Positions 13,340 to 20,087 of a DNA stretch of 21,369 nucleotides are shown here, in pieces; within the stretch, counting starts at the first letter, position 1, and the number at the start of each line of letters is the position of its first letter. A program made the position numbers and the translations under genes. Under the pieces are notes generated by a model, which saw nothing but the letters and a program-made list of their open reading frames with translations, was not told where the DNA came from and ran no database searches. The stretch comes from a virus: positions 1 to 21,369 of IMG/VR virus record IMGVR_UViG_3300028837_000860. One strand, given 5' to 3'.

Positions 13340-13987
13340 ATGTCGAGTAAAGGGAAAACTGGTTACTCCGTCTATAACGAGGATACAAAGAGAAGGACCA
13401 AGAAGAACCCAATGCCCGATTTGTACCCCCGTTTGCCTGACAAGAGATTTGACATTATCTACGCAGACCCCCCGTGGCACTACAACGGGAAGCTGCAGTT
13501 TGACAAGAGCAGCAAGAGTGCGGACAAAATAGACTTATCAAAGAATATCTTCATCAGTTCGGCAGCTTTCAAGTACCCCACGCTAAAGACTAGCCAAATG
13601 ATGAGTCTTCCGGTGCAGGACATTGCAAAAGATGATTGCCTATTATTTATGTGGGCTACTAACCCCCATATAGCTCAGGCAATACAACTCGGGGAAGCTT
13701 GGGGGTTTGAATACAAGACCGTAGCATTTGTGTGGGATAAGATGGCCCACAACCCAGGGCAATACACTCTTTCCAATTGCGAGCTGTGCTTGGCGTTCAA
13801 ACGTGGAAGAATACCTAAGCCTAGAGGTGCGCGCAATGTTCAGCAACTCATAAGAAGCCCGAGACGGGCGCATAGCATGAAACCAGATGAAATAAGGTAT
13901 GCAATCGAAAAGATGTTTCCAACGCAGGAACGCATAGAGCTATTTGCGAGGAGTGCTGTCAGAGGGTGGACAGAGTGGGGATTATAA
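13340..13987 (+). CDS. MT-A70 family adenine N6-methyltransferase (215 aa)
   Basis: Carries DIIYADPPWHYNG (residues 38-50) with the DPPW catalytic motif at 43-46, then LLFMWATNPHI, WGFEYKTVAFVWDK and a C-terminal FPTQERIELFARS, the order seen in MT-A70 phage methyltransferases. These transfer a methyl group from S-adenosylmethionine to adenine N6, usually in DNA; related eukaryotic enzymes act on RNA. A basic N-terminal 35 residues precede the domain. ATG at 13340-13342 follows AAGGAGG by 11 bases. It is the only gene after the structured RNA and is followed by a strong terminator. It probably protects phage DNA from host restriction. Confidence 0.9.
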   Translation: MSSKGKTGYSVYNEDTKRRTKKNPMPDLYPRLPDKRFDIIYADPPWHYNGKLQFDKSSKSADKIDLSKNIFISSAAFKYPTLKTSQMMSLPVQDIAKDDCLLFMWATNPHIAQAIQLGEAWGFEYKTVAFVWDKMAHNPGQYTLSNCELCLAFKRGRIPKPRGARNVQQLIRSPRRAHSMKPDEIRYAIEKMFPTQERIELFARSAVRGWTEWGL

Positions 13988-14101
13988 GTTATAAATAAGA
14001 ACCCGAACGACTTCAGCCTAGCAGCATCCTGATCTTGTTGTTGAAGTGGTCCAGCAAACCCGACTCTTTTGCTTTAACCCCTTAGCTTCGGCGAAGGGTG
14101 C

Positions 14102-14131
14102 GGGGCCGGAGAAATCCGGCCCCTGCTTTTT
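14102..14131 (+). terminator. intrinsic terminator after the MT-A70 gene
   Basis: GGGGCCGGA-GAAA-TCCGGCCCC, a perfect 9-bp stem with a GNRA-type loop, followed by TGCTTTTT. It lies 115 bases after the methyltransferase stop. A weaker CCCTT/AAGGG hairpin lies just before it. Confidence 0.9.
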
Positions 14132-14534
14132 AACTGATAATATAGCCCCATATTTGTGCAACCGCTGTCCAAACGCTGTAATTATATAAAAACAACGCAA
14201 AACCGGGTATATAACTTTCCCCCTCTCCCCCCCGACGAGAAAATAAAAACAAAGTGGTCTATTGTTCCCGAGAAAATGCCCGCACAAGAAAATATATAAG
14301 AAGAAATATCAAAAATAACCTTATTATGAGTGTCAACTGCATATATAAGACCGCGCCCCCCGCCGCCCGCGCCCGATTCCGCGCGATCCGTTGAAATTTT
14401 TGCCCAGGCTGCACCGACACAGGATGTATAACATCACTCCTTACTGCCAGGACCCCATTTAAGACCCTTGACACGCCCGCTACGGCACTTTCTGCCTGAA
14501 TTGGCACTAGGGCCCAAGTGCACACGCTACGCGC

Positions 14535-14651
14535 TACGCATAACGCAGACTGCGTAAATAATTGCGTATAATATATTATATGTAAACCTAATTCGCTAAA
14601 CGCTTGTTAATCCAATGCTTACGGTAATTGAGAGATAGTGAATAATGCGTA
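14535..14651 (+). repeat. iteron-like TGCGTA repeats
   Basis: TGCGTA at 14551, 14563 and 14646, and its complement TACGCA at 14535, with further ACGC units between. A TATAAT box (14567-14572) lies inside the cluster, followed by the palindrome ATAATATATTAT. Could be a protein-binding array at an origin or promoter. Confidence 0.45.
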
Positions 14652-14960
14652 AAATGCACTCAAAGCAGACTAAATATACATTTTCAGCCTGTTTTGTGCT
14701 ATTAAGCGCAATACAGCAGCGATACTAGGACATTCAAGTCTTAATATGTTTATAGGACTGTACTCAGCGAAACCATTTGTTTCCGTTTAGATATTGAGTA
14801 ATCGGGAGATGGTGACTATGTTAACCTATGGCGCTTAAGTTAACAAGCGTTGCCTTTTCTTGCGTCTGGAAATCTTTTTTCATAACGGTGGGTTTACATA
14901 ATGTTGGCGGATTGAAAGAAAGTTCTTGCACCTACTTGCTGGCGTGGCGAACTTGTCAAC

Positions 14961-15034
14961 GTGAATGCACTGCTAAAACCTACAGCTTGCCCTTGGCGTC
15001 GGATGCTACCCACTCTCAGTGACGGTGCATTCAC
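14961..15034 (+). promoter_or_regulatory. hairpin leader upstream of the amidoligase operon
   Basis: GTGAATGCAC (14961) and GTGCATTCAC (15025) pair perfectly around 54 bases that contain a smaller CACT-CTC-AGTG hairpin. It lies 109 bases before the amidoligase start, in the expected 5' leader, and may be a riboregulator, a protein site or a processed small RNA. No known riboswitch pattern is seen. Confidence 0.45.
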
Positions 15035-15142
15035 AATCCGGCGTCGAGGGCATTTCTGGATCCGCACCCCTTGGCAATGCCTCTTGTTAAGGCTTGCTGC
15101 AATAGGGTTTTTTATTCTCATTGCTACTTTAGGGAAATAGCT

Positions 15143-16333
15143 ATGCCACGAGACACACTAGGCCGCTTCTGCACCGTAACAGAGTGTATTAATTGTAGCG
15201 CAGAGATTGAAGGTGAATCTTTCACTTACGATGGCGACTCCTATTGTGAAGAGTGCTTTAACGAAAGATTTACAGCTTGTTTTAAATGTGGGAGAACTGC
15301 GGAGATAGACGGCGATTACATTTACTGCGGGGATGCTTATTGTGAGGAATGCTTTTTCGATAAATTTATACAATGCCACCATTGTGGGGGCACAGTCCCG
15401 GAGAGTGACAGTCTCTATTCAGACCTTGCATGTGAATACTACTGCTCTAATTGTTACACCGAGTGCTTTACCATCTGCGAGGGCTGCGGTGAAGAGTGCT
15501 ACAGTGATGATATGACCTACAGCGAGGGTCAAAGCGGCTACTACTGTGAAGAGTGCTTTACCGATGATTATATCAAGCCCTGGGATTACAGGCCGGAGTT
15601 TAAACTACACGGTGAGGGGCCGCTATATTTTGGCTTTGAATTGGAAATTGAAAATAGGAAGAATGATTGCGAGAATAAGGGAATTGCCGAAGAAATCACT
15701 AATAGCGGACTGCCTCTATATTGCAAGGCGGACGGATCGTTAGACGACGGCTTTGAAATAGTCTCATATCCCTTTGACTGGGAATACTATAAAAATCATT
15801 TAAAAAAGCAACTTGGGGAAGTCTTTAAACTACGGGAAAGGGGCTTCCGCTCTTACGATACCACAAGCTGCGGGATTCATATTCACCTATCAAAAGATGC
15901 CTTTACCAGTTATCATCTATACAAGTTCCTTCGCTTCATTTACGACAACCCGACGTTAATTCACACCATTTCCCAGCGAAAGGGAGAGCACCTTGAGGAA
16001 TGGGCTAACGTAACGCCAGATAAGCCCAGCGAAATGCCGGAGGGATACCAGAAAAAGATCCTTGGCATGGCGAAGGACAAGCGAGGCAATGTCCACCGAT
16101 ATGTAGCTGTCAACCTACAAAACGATGCGTCCATTGAGGTTAGAATATTCAGAGGCACTTTGGTGGCGGAATCGTTTAATAAAAATCTTGAGTTTTGCCT
16201 TGCTGCATTTGAATTTACCTTGTCTGAAAGTGCAGAGCAGCTTTTGGACAGTCGCTTTGTTAAGTATGTGCAAACCAACCAGGAAAGCTATAAAAACTTA
16301 TATGCTTTCCTGGAACGAAAGGAACTAATCTAG
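15143..16333 (+). CDS. four LIM-like zinc fingers fused to an amidoligase (396 aa)
   Basis: Residues 1-140 hold four CxxC...CxxC modules (15/18-35/38, 46/49-67/70, 78/81-101/104, 112/115-135/138), each ending 'YCEECF', like LIM zinc fingers. Residues 160-350 match the Amidoligase_2 type (glutamine-synthetase-fold carboxylate-amine ligase): YFGFELEIE (162-170, metal-binding Glu), KADGSLDDGFEIVS (195-208), CGIHIHLS (243-250), HRYVAVNL (318-325) and SIEVRIFRGTL (330-340). Such enzymes use ATP to join an amine to a carboxylate on small molecules or peptides. Start ATG 15143 (after AGGG) is preferred to the upstream ATG 15071, whose extra residues look poor. It is coupled to the next gene. The zinc part probably selects a protein target; that is inference. 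Confidence 0.85.
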   Translation: MPRDTLGRFCTVTECINCSAEIEGESFTYDGDSYCEECFNERFTACFKCGRTAEIDGDYIYCGDAYCEECFFDKFIQCHHCGGTVPESDSLYSDLACEYYCSNCYTECFTICEGCGEECYSDDMTYSEGQSGYYCEECFTDDYIKPWDYRPEFKLHGEGPLYFGFELEIENRKNDCENKGIAEEITNSGLPLYCKADGSLDDGFEIVSYPFDWEYYKNHLKKQLGEVFKLRERGFRSYDTTSCGIHIHLSKDAFTSYHLYKFLRFIYDNPTLIHTISQRKGEHLEEWANVTPDKPSEMPEGYQKKILGMAKDKRGNVHRYVAVNLQNDASIEVRIFRGTLVAESFNKNLEFCLAAFEFTLSESAEQLLDSRFVKYVQTNQESYKNLYAFLERKELI

Positions 16334-16334
16334 A

Positions 16335-17108
16335 ATGTGCATTGCAATCTATAAACCGGTGGATCAAACACTAACTAAACGCACCTTGCAAACCTGCTGG
16401 ACCAATAACCCAGACGGTGCGGGATTTATGTATGTTGAGGGGGATAAAATAATAATTATTAAAGAGTTAAGCACCTTTAAGGTGTTCTGGGCTAAGTACC
16501 AGCTAGCAATAAAGGGGCCAGCCAAAGGTCGAGAAGTTGTCTTGCACTTTAGAGTTGCTACAAGCGGCAAAATTAACTTTGAAAATTGCCACCCTCATGT
16601 AGTAAACGACAAAATGGCATTCTGCCACAATGGTATAATAAATTACAAGATGGCACCCGACAGTGTTGTATCGGACACAATGATATTTAACGATGCTATT
16701 CTCAAGGGATTGCCAGGCGGCTTTCTCGACAATCCCGCAACCATTATATTGCTAGAGGACTATATTGCTTACTCTAAAATGGTTTTCTTGTCACTTCCTG
16801 AGCAAGTTACAATCCTTAACGAAAAGAAAGGCGAATGGACTAAAGGGATTTGGTTTTCTAACGATGGATATAAACCTATACCCCAAAAGATTTTCAGGCC
16901 CACAAAAGTACAAAGCGGCATATCGAACTGGGCAGGTGCCGTAGATCATGCAGAGGAAGTACTAATTCACTCCCGGTGTATAGAGTGCGGGAAAGAATTG
17001 GACTTGAAGGACGACGACCAATATGAGATTGGCCTTTGCCCTTCGTGTTTGTTTACGGAGGGATACTATTCCCAACAGGACTGGGATAGCCATTTCTTAG
17101 CAAAGTAG
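16335..17108 (+). CDS. class II glutamine amidotransferase with zinc ribbon (257 aa)
   Basis: Begins MCIAIY: Cys2 becomes the N-terminal nucleophile of an Ntn-type amidotransferase after Met removal. Other family signatures follow: NPDGAGF (25-31), LHFRVATSG (70-78), CHPH (85-88) and FCHNGII (96-102), the glutamine-binding and oxyanion elements. Residues 215-238 add a C-x2-C...C-x2-C zinc ribbon. The enzyme would release ammonia from glutamine for the amidoligase, whose stop lies one base before this ATG. Amidoligase and class II amidotransferase neighbours are a known pairing in comparative genomics of these families (Iyer and colleagues), where they are predicted to modify peptides or proteins. 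The substrate is unknown here. Confidence 0.85.
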   Translation: MCIAIYKPVDQTLTKRTLQTCWTNNPDGAGFMYVEGDKIIIIKELSTFKVFWAKYQLAIKGPAKGREVVLHFRVATSGKINFENCHPHVVNDKMAFCHNGIINYKMAPDSVVSDTMIFNDAILKGLPGGFLDNPATIILLEDYIAYSKMVFLSLPEQVTILNEKKGEWTKGIWFSNDGYKPIPQKIFRPTKVQSGISNWAGAVDHAEEVLIHSRCIECGKELDLKDDDQYEIGLCPSCLFTEGYYSQQDWDSHFLAK

Positions 17109-17190
17109 ATAATCCTTGTATCTGTTTCTGGGCCGTCGTAAACTCCATATGTCACGAGAGCAGATAACCTAACATCCTAAAGGGGGAATG

Positions 17191-17388
17191 ATGAAACTTG
17201 ACGACATAACCACGAGAGAACAATCGCGGCGTGAGTTTGACCGACAAGTACGCATGGAAGTACACAATGCTATTGAAGGGGGACTAGATAGTGTTACTAT
17301 CTACTTTGAGGCTCTCGCTGAGGACACAAGTTCTACTGGGCAATATGAAGACGTGACGCTACGTAACCTATACGATTTTGACCAGTAA
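17191..17388 (+). CDS. hypothetical acidic protein (65 aa)
   Basis: Acidic 65-residue protein (MKLDDITTREQSRREFDRQV, HNAIEGGLDSVTIYFEALAE). The second of two adjacent ATG codons (17191) fits the AAAGGGGG site better than the first (17188). It lies 82 bases behind the amidotransferase in the same direction. Possibly alpha/beta; no family recognised. Confidence 0.6.
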   Translation: MKLDDITTREQSRREFDRQVRMEVHNAIEGGLDSVTIYFEALAEDTSSTGQYEDVTLRNLYDFDQ

Positions 17389-17410
17389 AGGCAGCCGCAA
17401 AGGCCCGGCG

Positions 17411-17710
17411 ATGAAGAAAAAAACGCTAATCCCCTTAAATCCTAGACAGGTGCGTTGCCCTCGATGCTTGCGCCCGGTTGAGGGATGGCCCTTGCTTAGA
17501 GTAGACGTGTGTGCTCCTGAGTATTGGAAGGTTTGCATCCGCCAGCCTAGGAATGTCTTAGATAAAATGACTGATAAACTCCGGCTTAAAATCATGCGGG
17601 CGCTGGGAGTTAAGTGGCCTAAGAAACACGCAATCCCCACTTATCCCTCTACAATGGCGGCATGGCAAGTAAAAGAGGCTGATTTAATGTACGATCAGAT
17701 GGGAGAGTAA
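17411..17710 (+). CDS. hypothetical basic Cys-containing protein (99 aa)
   Basis: Starts MKKKTLIPLNPRQVRCPRC and has CPRC plus two later single cysteines (VDVCAPEYWKVC), then a basic helical region (LDKMTDKLRLKIMRALG) and an acidic end. ATG 17411 is chosen over the TTG at 17378 that overlaps the previous gene; only AAAGG precedes it. May bind metal and nucleic acid. Family unknown. Confidence 0.6.
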   Translation: MKKKTLIPLNPRQVRCPRCLRPVEGWPLLRVDVCAPEYWKVCIRQPRNVLDKMTDKLRLKIMRALGVKWPKKHAIPTYPSTMAAWQVKEADLMYDQMGE

Positions 17711-17711
17711 A

Positions 17712-17831
17712 ATGAGCACTAAAGAATCTTGGGTGTGGCAGCCAGGGTACATTGTGCATGTATTCTGGGGCATTCCTTACGATGCTATTATCCATCATAC
17801 TTTCGCCATTAAGATTCCGTTCACTCTATAA
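17712..17831 (+). CDS. small protein at the end of the plus-strand operon (39 aa)
   Basis: ATG at 17712 has GGGAGAG-TAAA upstream and follows the previous stop by one base, so translation is well supported. The peptide MSTKESWVWQPGYIVHVFWG... has a hydrophobic, aromatic centre. Its last 37 bases overlap the convergent gene at 17795-18031. It may be a true mini-protein or a gene cut short at an operon junction. Confidence 0.45.
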   Translation: MSTKESWVWQPGYIVHVFWGIPYDAIIHHTFAIKIPFTL

Positions 17832-18031
17832 AGCACTGCCCCACAATCGTAGCAGGTGAATATAGGAAAGGTTCTCGCTTTTTTATTGTAGGCCGCCCCA
17901 CATACACATACTATAGAATCATCGGCTCTGTCAAAAGAACAATCACATGGTTTTATATCTGAGGGATAATGTGTTTCGTGCATTCTTGGCGTGCGCGGAA
18001 TAATTAGATGTGTGACTTTATTGTATTTCAT
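17795..18031 (-). CDS. zinc-ribbon protein (78 aa)
   Basis: Has two cysteine pairs (C-D-C near residue 29, C-V-C near 42) and a third, CYDCG, near residue 60: a likely two-zinc or ribbon fold with an N-terminal basic stretch. The ATG overlaps the TGA of the membrane-protein gene (ATGA). It is the last gene of the leftward early operon and converges on the plus-strand operon. Family not recognised. Confidence 0.65.
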   Translation of the reverse strand: MKYNKVTHLIIPRTPRMHETHYPSDIKPCDCSFDRADDSIVCVCGAAYNKKARTFPIFTCYDCGAVLYRVNGILMAKV

Positions 18032-18186
18032 CCCGCTATTATCCAGGCCCAGCAGAGAGAGGCGAATATGGCGCTAGCCCAAACCTTCCAATTAACATTG
18101 CAATCTATAATTGCCACAATAGAATATAGCGCAAGGATTATTCCCCATATAACCGCCATCGCATCAAGAAACAGGTGCCAGTTCAT
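18028..18186 (-). CDS. small membrane protein (52 aa)
   Basis: Two hydrophobic spans: about residues 9-28 (AMAVIWGIILALYSIVAIID) and 35-51 (VWASAIFASLCWAWIIA), joined by a short polar loop. ATG at 18184-18186 follows GAGG. The open frame extends further upstream, but that part is out of frame with the real neighbouring gene and is not used. Two-helix small phage membrane proteins can be holins or superinfection factors; no direct evidence supports either. Confidence 0.65.
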   Translation of the reverse strand: MNWHLFLDAMAVIWGIILALYSIVAIIDCNVNWKVWASAIFASLCWAWIIAG

Positions 18187-18238
18187 TGTCGCCTCTTTTC
18201 TCTGGCGCGGAGAGTATACCACCATATTGAAAACCATT

Positions 18239-18652
18239 TCATTTTTGCCTCCTCTCCTCTCCAGCGCGGCGGTCAGCTGACTTAACTTCCGATATGCCGG
18301 GGAAGTCCCAACTACGCCTACCAAACTTAGAGCGCCGCCTTTCCTTCCGTCTCTCCCCCTTCCGCCGCTCACCTGTGCCGCCGCAGTCGGGGCAATCTTC
18401 CTCCCCTATCAAATCAGGGCGACCCTCTGCGGCTCGTAGTATTTTCTTGGTCCCCTCACACCTCGGGCAGCCGCCCTTGGGCTTTTTCCAGTCCTCTGTC
18501 GTGCCACCCGCCAATTCACCCCAGACTTCGGCGTTGTCTTCTAAGGATTTCTCAAGGCTGGCTTGGACTTTCTCTTTTGGCACAACCGCCCCTCTTACGC
18601 CCTTGCTGAAGTCATATTCGGGCTTCATGTCTTCCTGCTGTCGTTTATCCAT
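18239..18652 (-). CDS. double zinc-knuckle protein with Arg repeats (137 aa)
   Basis: ATG at 18650-18652 (after AGGAGG) gives MDKRQQEDMKPEYDFSKGVR. A helical region leads to CPRCEGTKK and, 27 residues after its first cysteine, CPDCGGTGERRKGERR, a DnaJ-like two-CxxC zinc fold. The rest is RR-rich (RRRSKFGRRSW, ADRRAGEERRQK). The CxxCGGxGERRxGERR join is shared with the gene at 11342-11668, so the two proteins are related by domain. May bind RNA, DNA or a chaperone partner. Confidence 0.7.
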   Translation of the reverse strand: MDKRQQEDMKPEYDFSKGVRGAVVPKEKVQASLEKSLEDNAEVWGELAGGTTEDWKKPKGGCPRCEGTKKILRAAEGRPDLIGEEDCPDCGGTGERRKGERRKERRRSKFGRRSWDFPGISEVKSADRRAGEERRQK

Positions 18653-18841
18653 CGTTAACCTCCTCCTGAGCGTTCTTGAAAGTTTCAACAGCCTCCGGGG
18701 TTAGGTTTCTTATGTAATCCCCTTTTTTACCATTCAGAAAGCCACATACGTCTAGCCCATCCTCAAGTTCTTCGGTAATTGATACCAGTCATGCACCAGA
18801 ATCTCATTAAAGTCGTTAATTGCTTTTTTACATCCCTCCAT
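18645..18841 (-). pseudogene. small acidic gene with a one-base frame break (about 65 aa)
   Basis: The start MEGCKKAINDFNEILVHDW (ATG 18839-18841, AAAGGAGG upstream) and the end ITEELEDGLDVCGFLNG, then GDYIRNLTPEAVETFKNAQE to TAA 18645-18647, are both protein-like but in different frames. Adding one G at TGG (18785-18786) joins them as ...HDW-VSITEELED..., and the total length then fits whole codons. The stop overlaps the next ATG. Either a sequence error or a real mutation. Confidence 0.6.
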
Positions 18842-18880
18842 CTTGCCATTCCTCCTTTTCTGGGCTCCAGGTTTTGTCAA

Positions 18881-19114
18881 TCATGCTTCCTCCGGTGGTT
18901 TGGGGACCTCAATTAGCCTCCAATGTGTCGGTTCATTAAGCAGACCATCTCGAATATCCCAAGACCCGGCGTTTCTATACTCATTATTTATCCACCTAAA
19001 ACCAATAGACGGCTCATACCAGAAATCAGCCCACAACCATACATGCAAGCCCATGTCCGGCAACCGATCCTCAATGCTTGTCCACTTCATCAGTTCCGCC
19101 TCAGTTAGATGCAT
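18881..19114 (-). CDS. DUF551-type protein (77 aa)
   Basis: Shows the DUF551 pattern: W-x-S-I-E-D-R-L-P-D near residue 11, VWLWADF, GFRWINN, then NEPTHWRLIEVPKPPEE at the end ('THW-x-x-x-P-x-PP'). Such proteins are frequent in phages and have no known function. ATG at 19112-19114 has GGAGG six bases upstream and overlaps the preceding gene by 14 bases. Confidence 0.8.
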   Translation of the reverse strand: MHLTEAELMKWTSIEDRLPDMGLHVWLWADFWYEPSIGFRWINNEYRNAGSWDIRDGLLNEPTHWRLIEVPKPPEEA

Positions 19115-19298
19115 CGGGAGCCTCCTCTCTATCTGAAAGGCGGGAGTCCTTCCCCTGTCTGTCTAGGGGTTCTTCATGCCACCAATATCCACACTTGGCA
19201 CAGGTGCGTAAAATAATATCAGCGATTTCTTTGTATTTTGTTCCAATATTCCAACCACCACACTTGATGCACCTTTTATTCCAGTTGTATTCATCCAT
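19101..19298 (-). CDS. zinc-ribbon mini-protein (65 aa)
   Basis: MDEYNWNKRCIKCGG, then CAKCGYWW 24 residues further on: a four-cysteine zinc ribbon, followed by an acidic, Asp/Arg-rich tail. ATG at 19296-19298 is chosen because GGAGG-CTAACG precedes it; the frame is open nine codons further upstream. The initiation sequence is nearly identical to that of the gene at 18652. Function unknown. Confidence 0.7.
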   Translation of the reverse strand: MDEYNWNKRCIKCGGWNIGTKYKEIADIILRTCAKCGYWWHEEPLDRQGKDSRLSDREEAPDASN

Positions 19299-19482
19299 CG
19301 TTAGCCTCCACTGGTTGTAGTTCATCCCCGACCATAAGGCTCATAAAGTGCTCGCAGTTTTCACTCTCCGGGGGCTGGGGGTCAAAGTAACTTTGCCAGA
19401 CCGGATCGGGAACCGCCCTATAGCGATAACAGATGTCCTTCAGGGGGCAGTCTTTATTCCGGCATAGAGTAATATCAGGCAT
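19291..19482 (-). CDS. Cys-rich protein, CxNxxCPxxxxCYRY type (63 aa)
   Basis: The pattern LCRNKDCPLKDICYRYRAVP and a distant C-E-H-F is one I know from small phage proteins with four spaced cysteines; a metal or iron-sulfur site is likely. ATG at 19480-19482 follows AAGGAG. The stop overlaps the next ATG. No function is established. Confidence 0.7.
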   Translation of the reverse strand: MPDITLCRNKDCPLKDICYRYRAVPDPVWQSYFDPQPPESENCEHFMSLMVGDELQPVEANDG

Positions 19483-19493
19483 CGGGGGGCTCC

Positions 19494-20087
19494 TTAGAAT
19501 GGTATTCCTGGTTGTTCTTCCACAAAATTGGGGTCAATATGCTGGTATATCCTGGGTGCCTCTACTGACTCCCTTTCATCCCTATAGGATTTATTCCGCT
19601 CGTAAATTATCCTGTCGGCAGTCTCCGCACAGGTCATCCCATGATCCCTAGCATCGTCCTGAATCTCCCGGGTAGGTCTGGTGGGTCTCCAGTGCATCAT
19701 ATATCCGGTTTCATCACCCTGGGCACACTCGCACCGTCCAGCTATATACGTGCTCCATAATCCATTTCGCTCCTGAATCCCCAAAATATAACCGGAAGTA
19801 CAATAGAAACAATACTCGTCAGGAGTAACGGATGACATTGCTTCCCGGCGCTTATCTGCCGCTCGTTCGTTGATAAACTGCCCCAATAAAATCTTGAGTG
19901 TGGCAACGTTAGGGCGGCTTCTGCGCCCACCCTCAGAAATGGGGTGGTTAGAAGAATCCAACACCTTCCGTAGAACCTCCGTGCTCTTAACCTCGTCTGC
20001 AAAAATGACTATGTTCTTATATGCGTCAGTCCCAACCTTTACATCATAGTCAGTGCAGAACTTCTGTATAATCAAGTCTTTACTCAT
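19494..20087 (-). CDS. hypothetical protein after the replication gene (197 aa)
   Basis: Follows the DUF1376 gene with an 8-base overlap. The N-terminal half is helical (TDAYKNIVIFADEVKSTEVL, ATLKILLGQFINERAADKR). The middle has CFYC and, 21 residues later, CEC, a zinc site. The C-terminus is Arg/Glu-rich and helical. Its place and zinc site would suit a replication partner such as a helicase loader, but there is no ATP-binding motif, so this is only a guess from context. Confidence 0.65.
   Translation of the reverse strand: MSKDLIIQKFCTDYDVKVGTDAYKNIVIFADEVKSTEVLRKVLDSSNHPISEGGRRSRPNVATLKILLGQFINERAADKRREAMSSVTPDEYCFYCTSGYILGIQERNGLWSTYIAGRCECAQGDETGYMMHWRPTRPTREIQDDARDHGMTCAETADRIIYERNKSYRDERESVEAPRIYQHIDPNFVEEQPGIPF

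Larger units (their letters stand above)
14132..15142 (+). other. 1-kb gene-free region with repeats, possible origin or control region
   Basis: No frame here has both a ribosome binding site and protein-like sequence. The first part is AT-rich but broken by C-runs (14218-14233 and 14351-14375; G-rich on the minus strand). Four TGCGTA units (14535-14540 inverted, 14551, 14563, 14646) surround an AT-palindrome ATAATATATTAT. The 12-base AACGCTTGTTAA (14599) recurs inverted at 14840. GTTAAC occurs twice at 14819-14843. A 10-bp perfect inverted repeat closes 14961-15034. Iteron-like units beside an AT-rich palindrome fit a replication origin or operator region; neither is proven. Confidence 0.45.

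Noticed and set aside
14351-14375. G-quadruplex on the minus strand
   Set aside because: Only three clean G3 tracts with usable loops; noted as G-rich but not called.
14018-14525. Two minus-strand open frames in the large intergenic region
   Set aside because: They cross the terminator and C-runs, have poor composition and no ribosome binding site.
14828-15022. Plus-strand open frame of 64 codons before the amidoligase
   Set aside because: Overlaps the hairpin leader, has no ribosome binding site and its composition is not protein-like.
18187-18372. N-terminal extension of the 52-aa membrane protein
   Set aside because: It overlaps the zinc-knuckle gene in another frame; the inner ATG has its own ribosome binding site.
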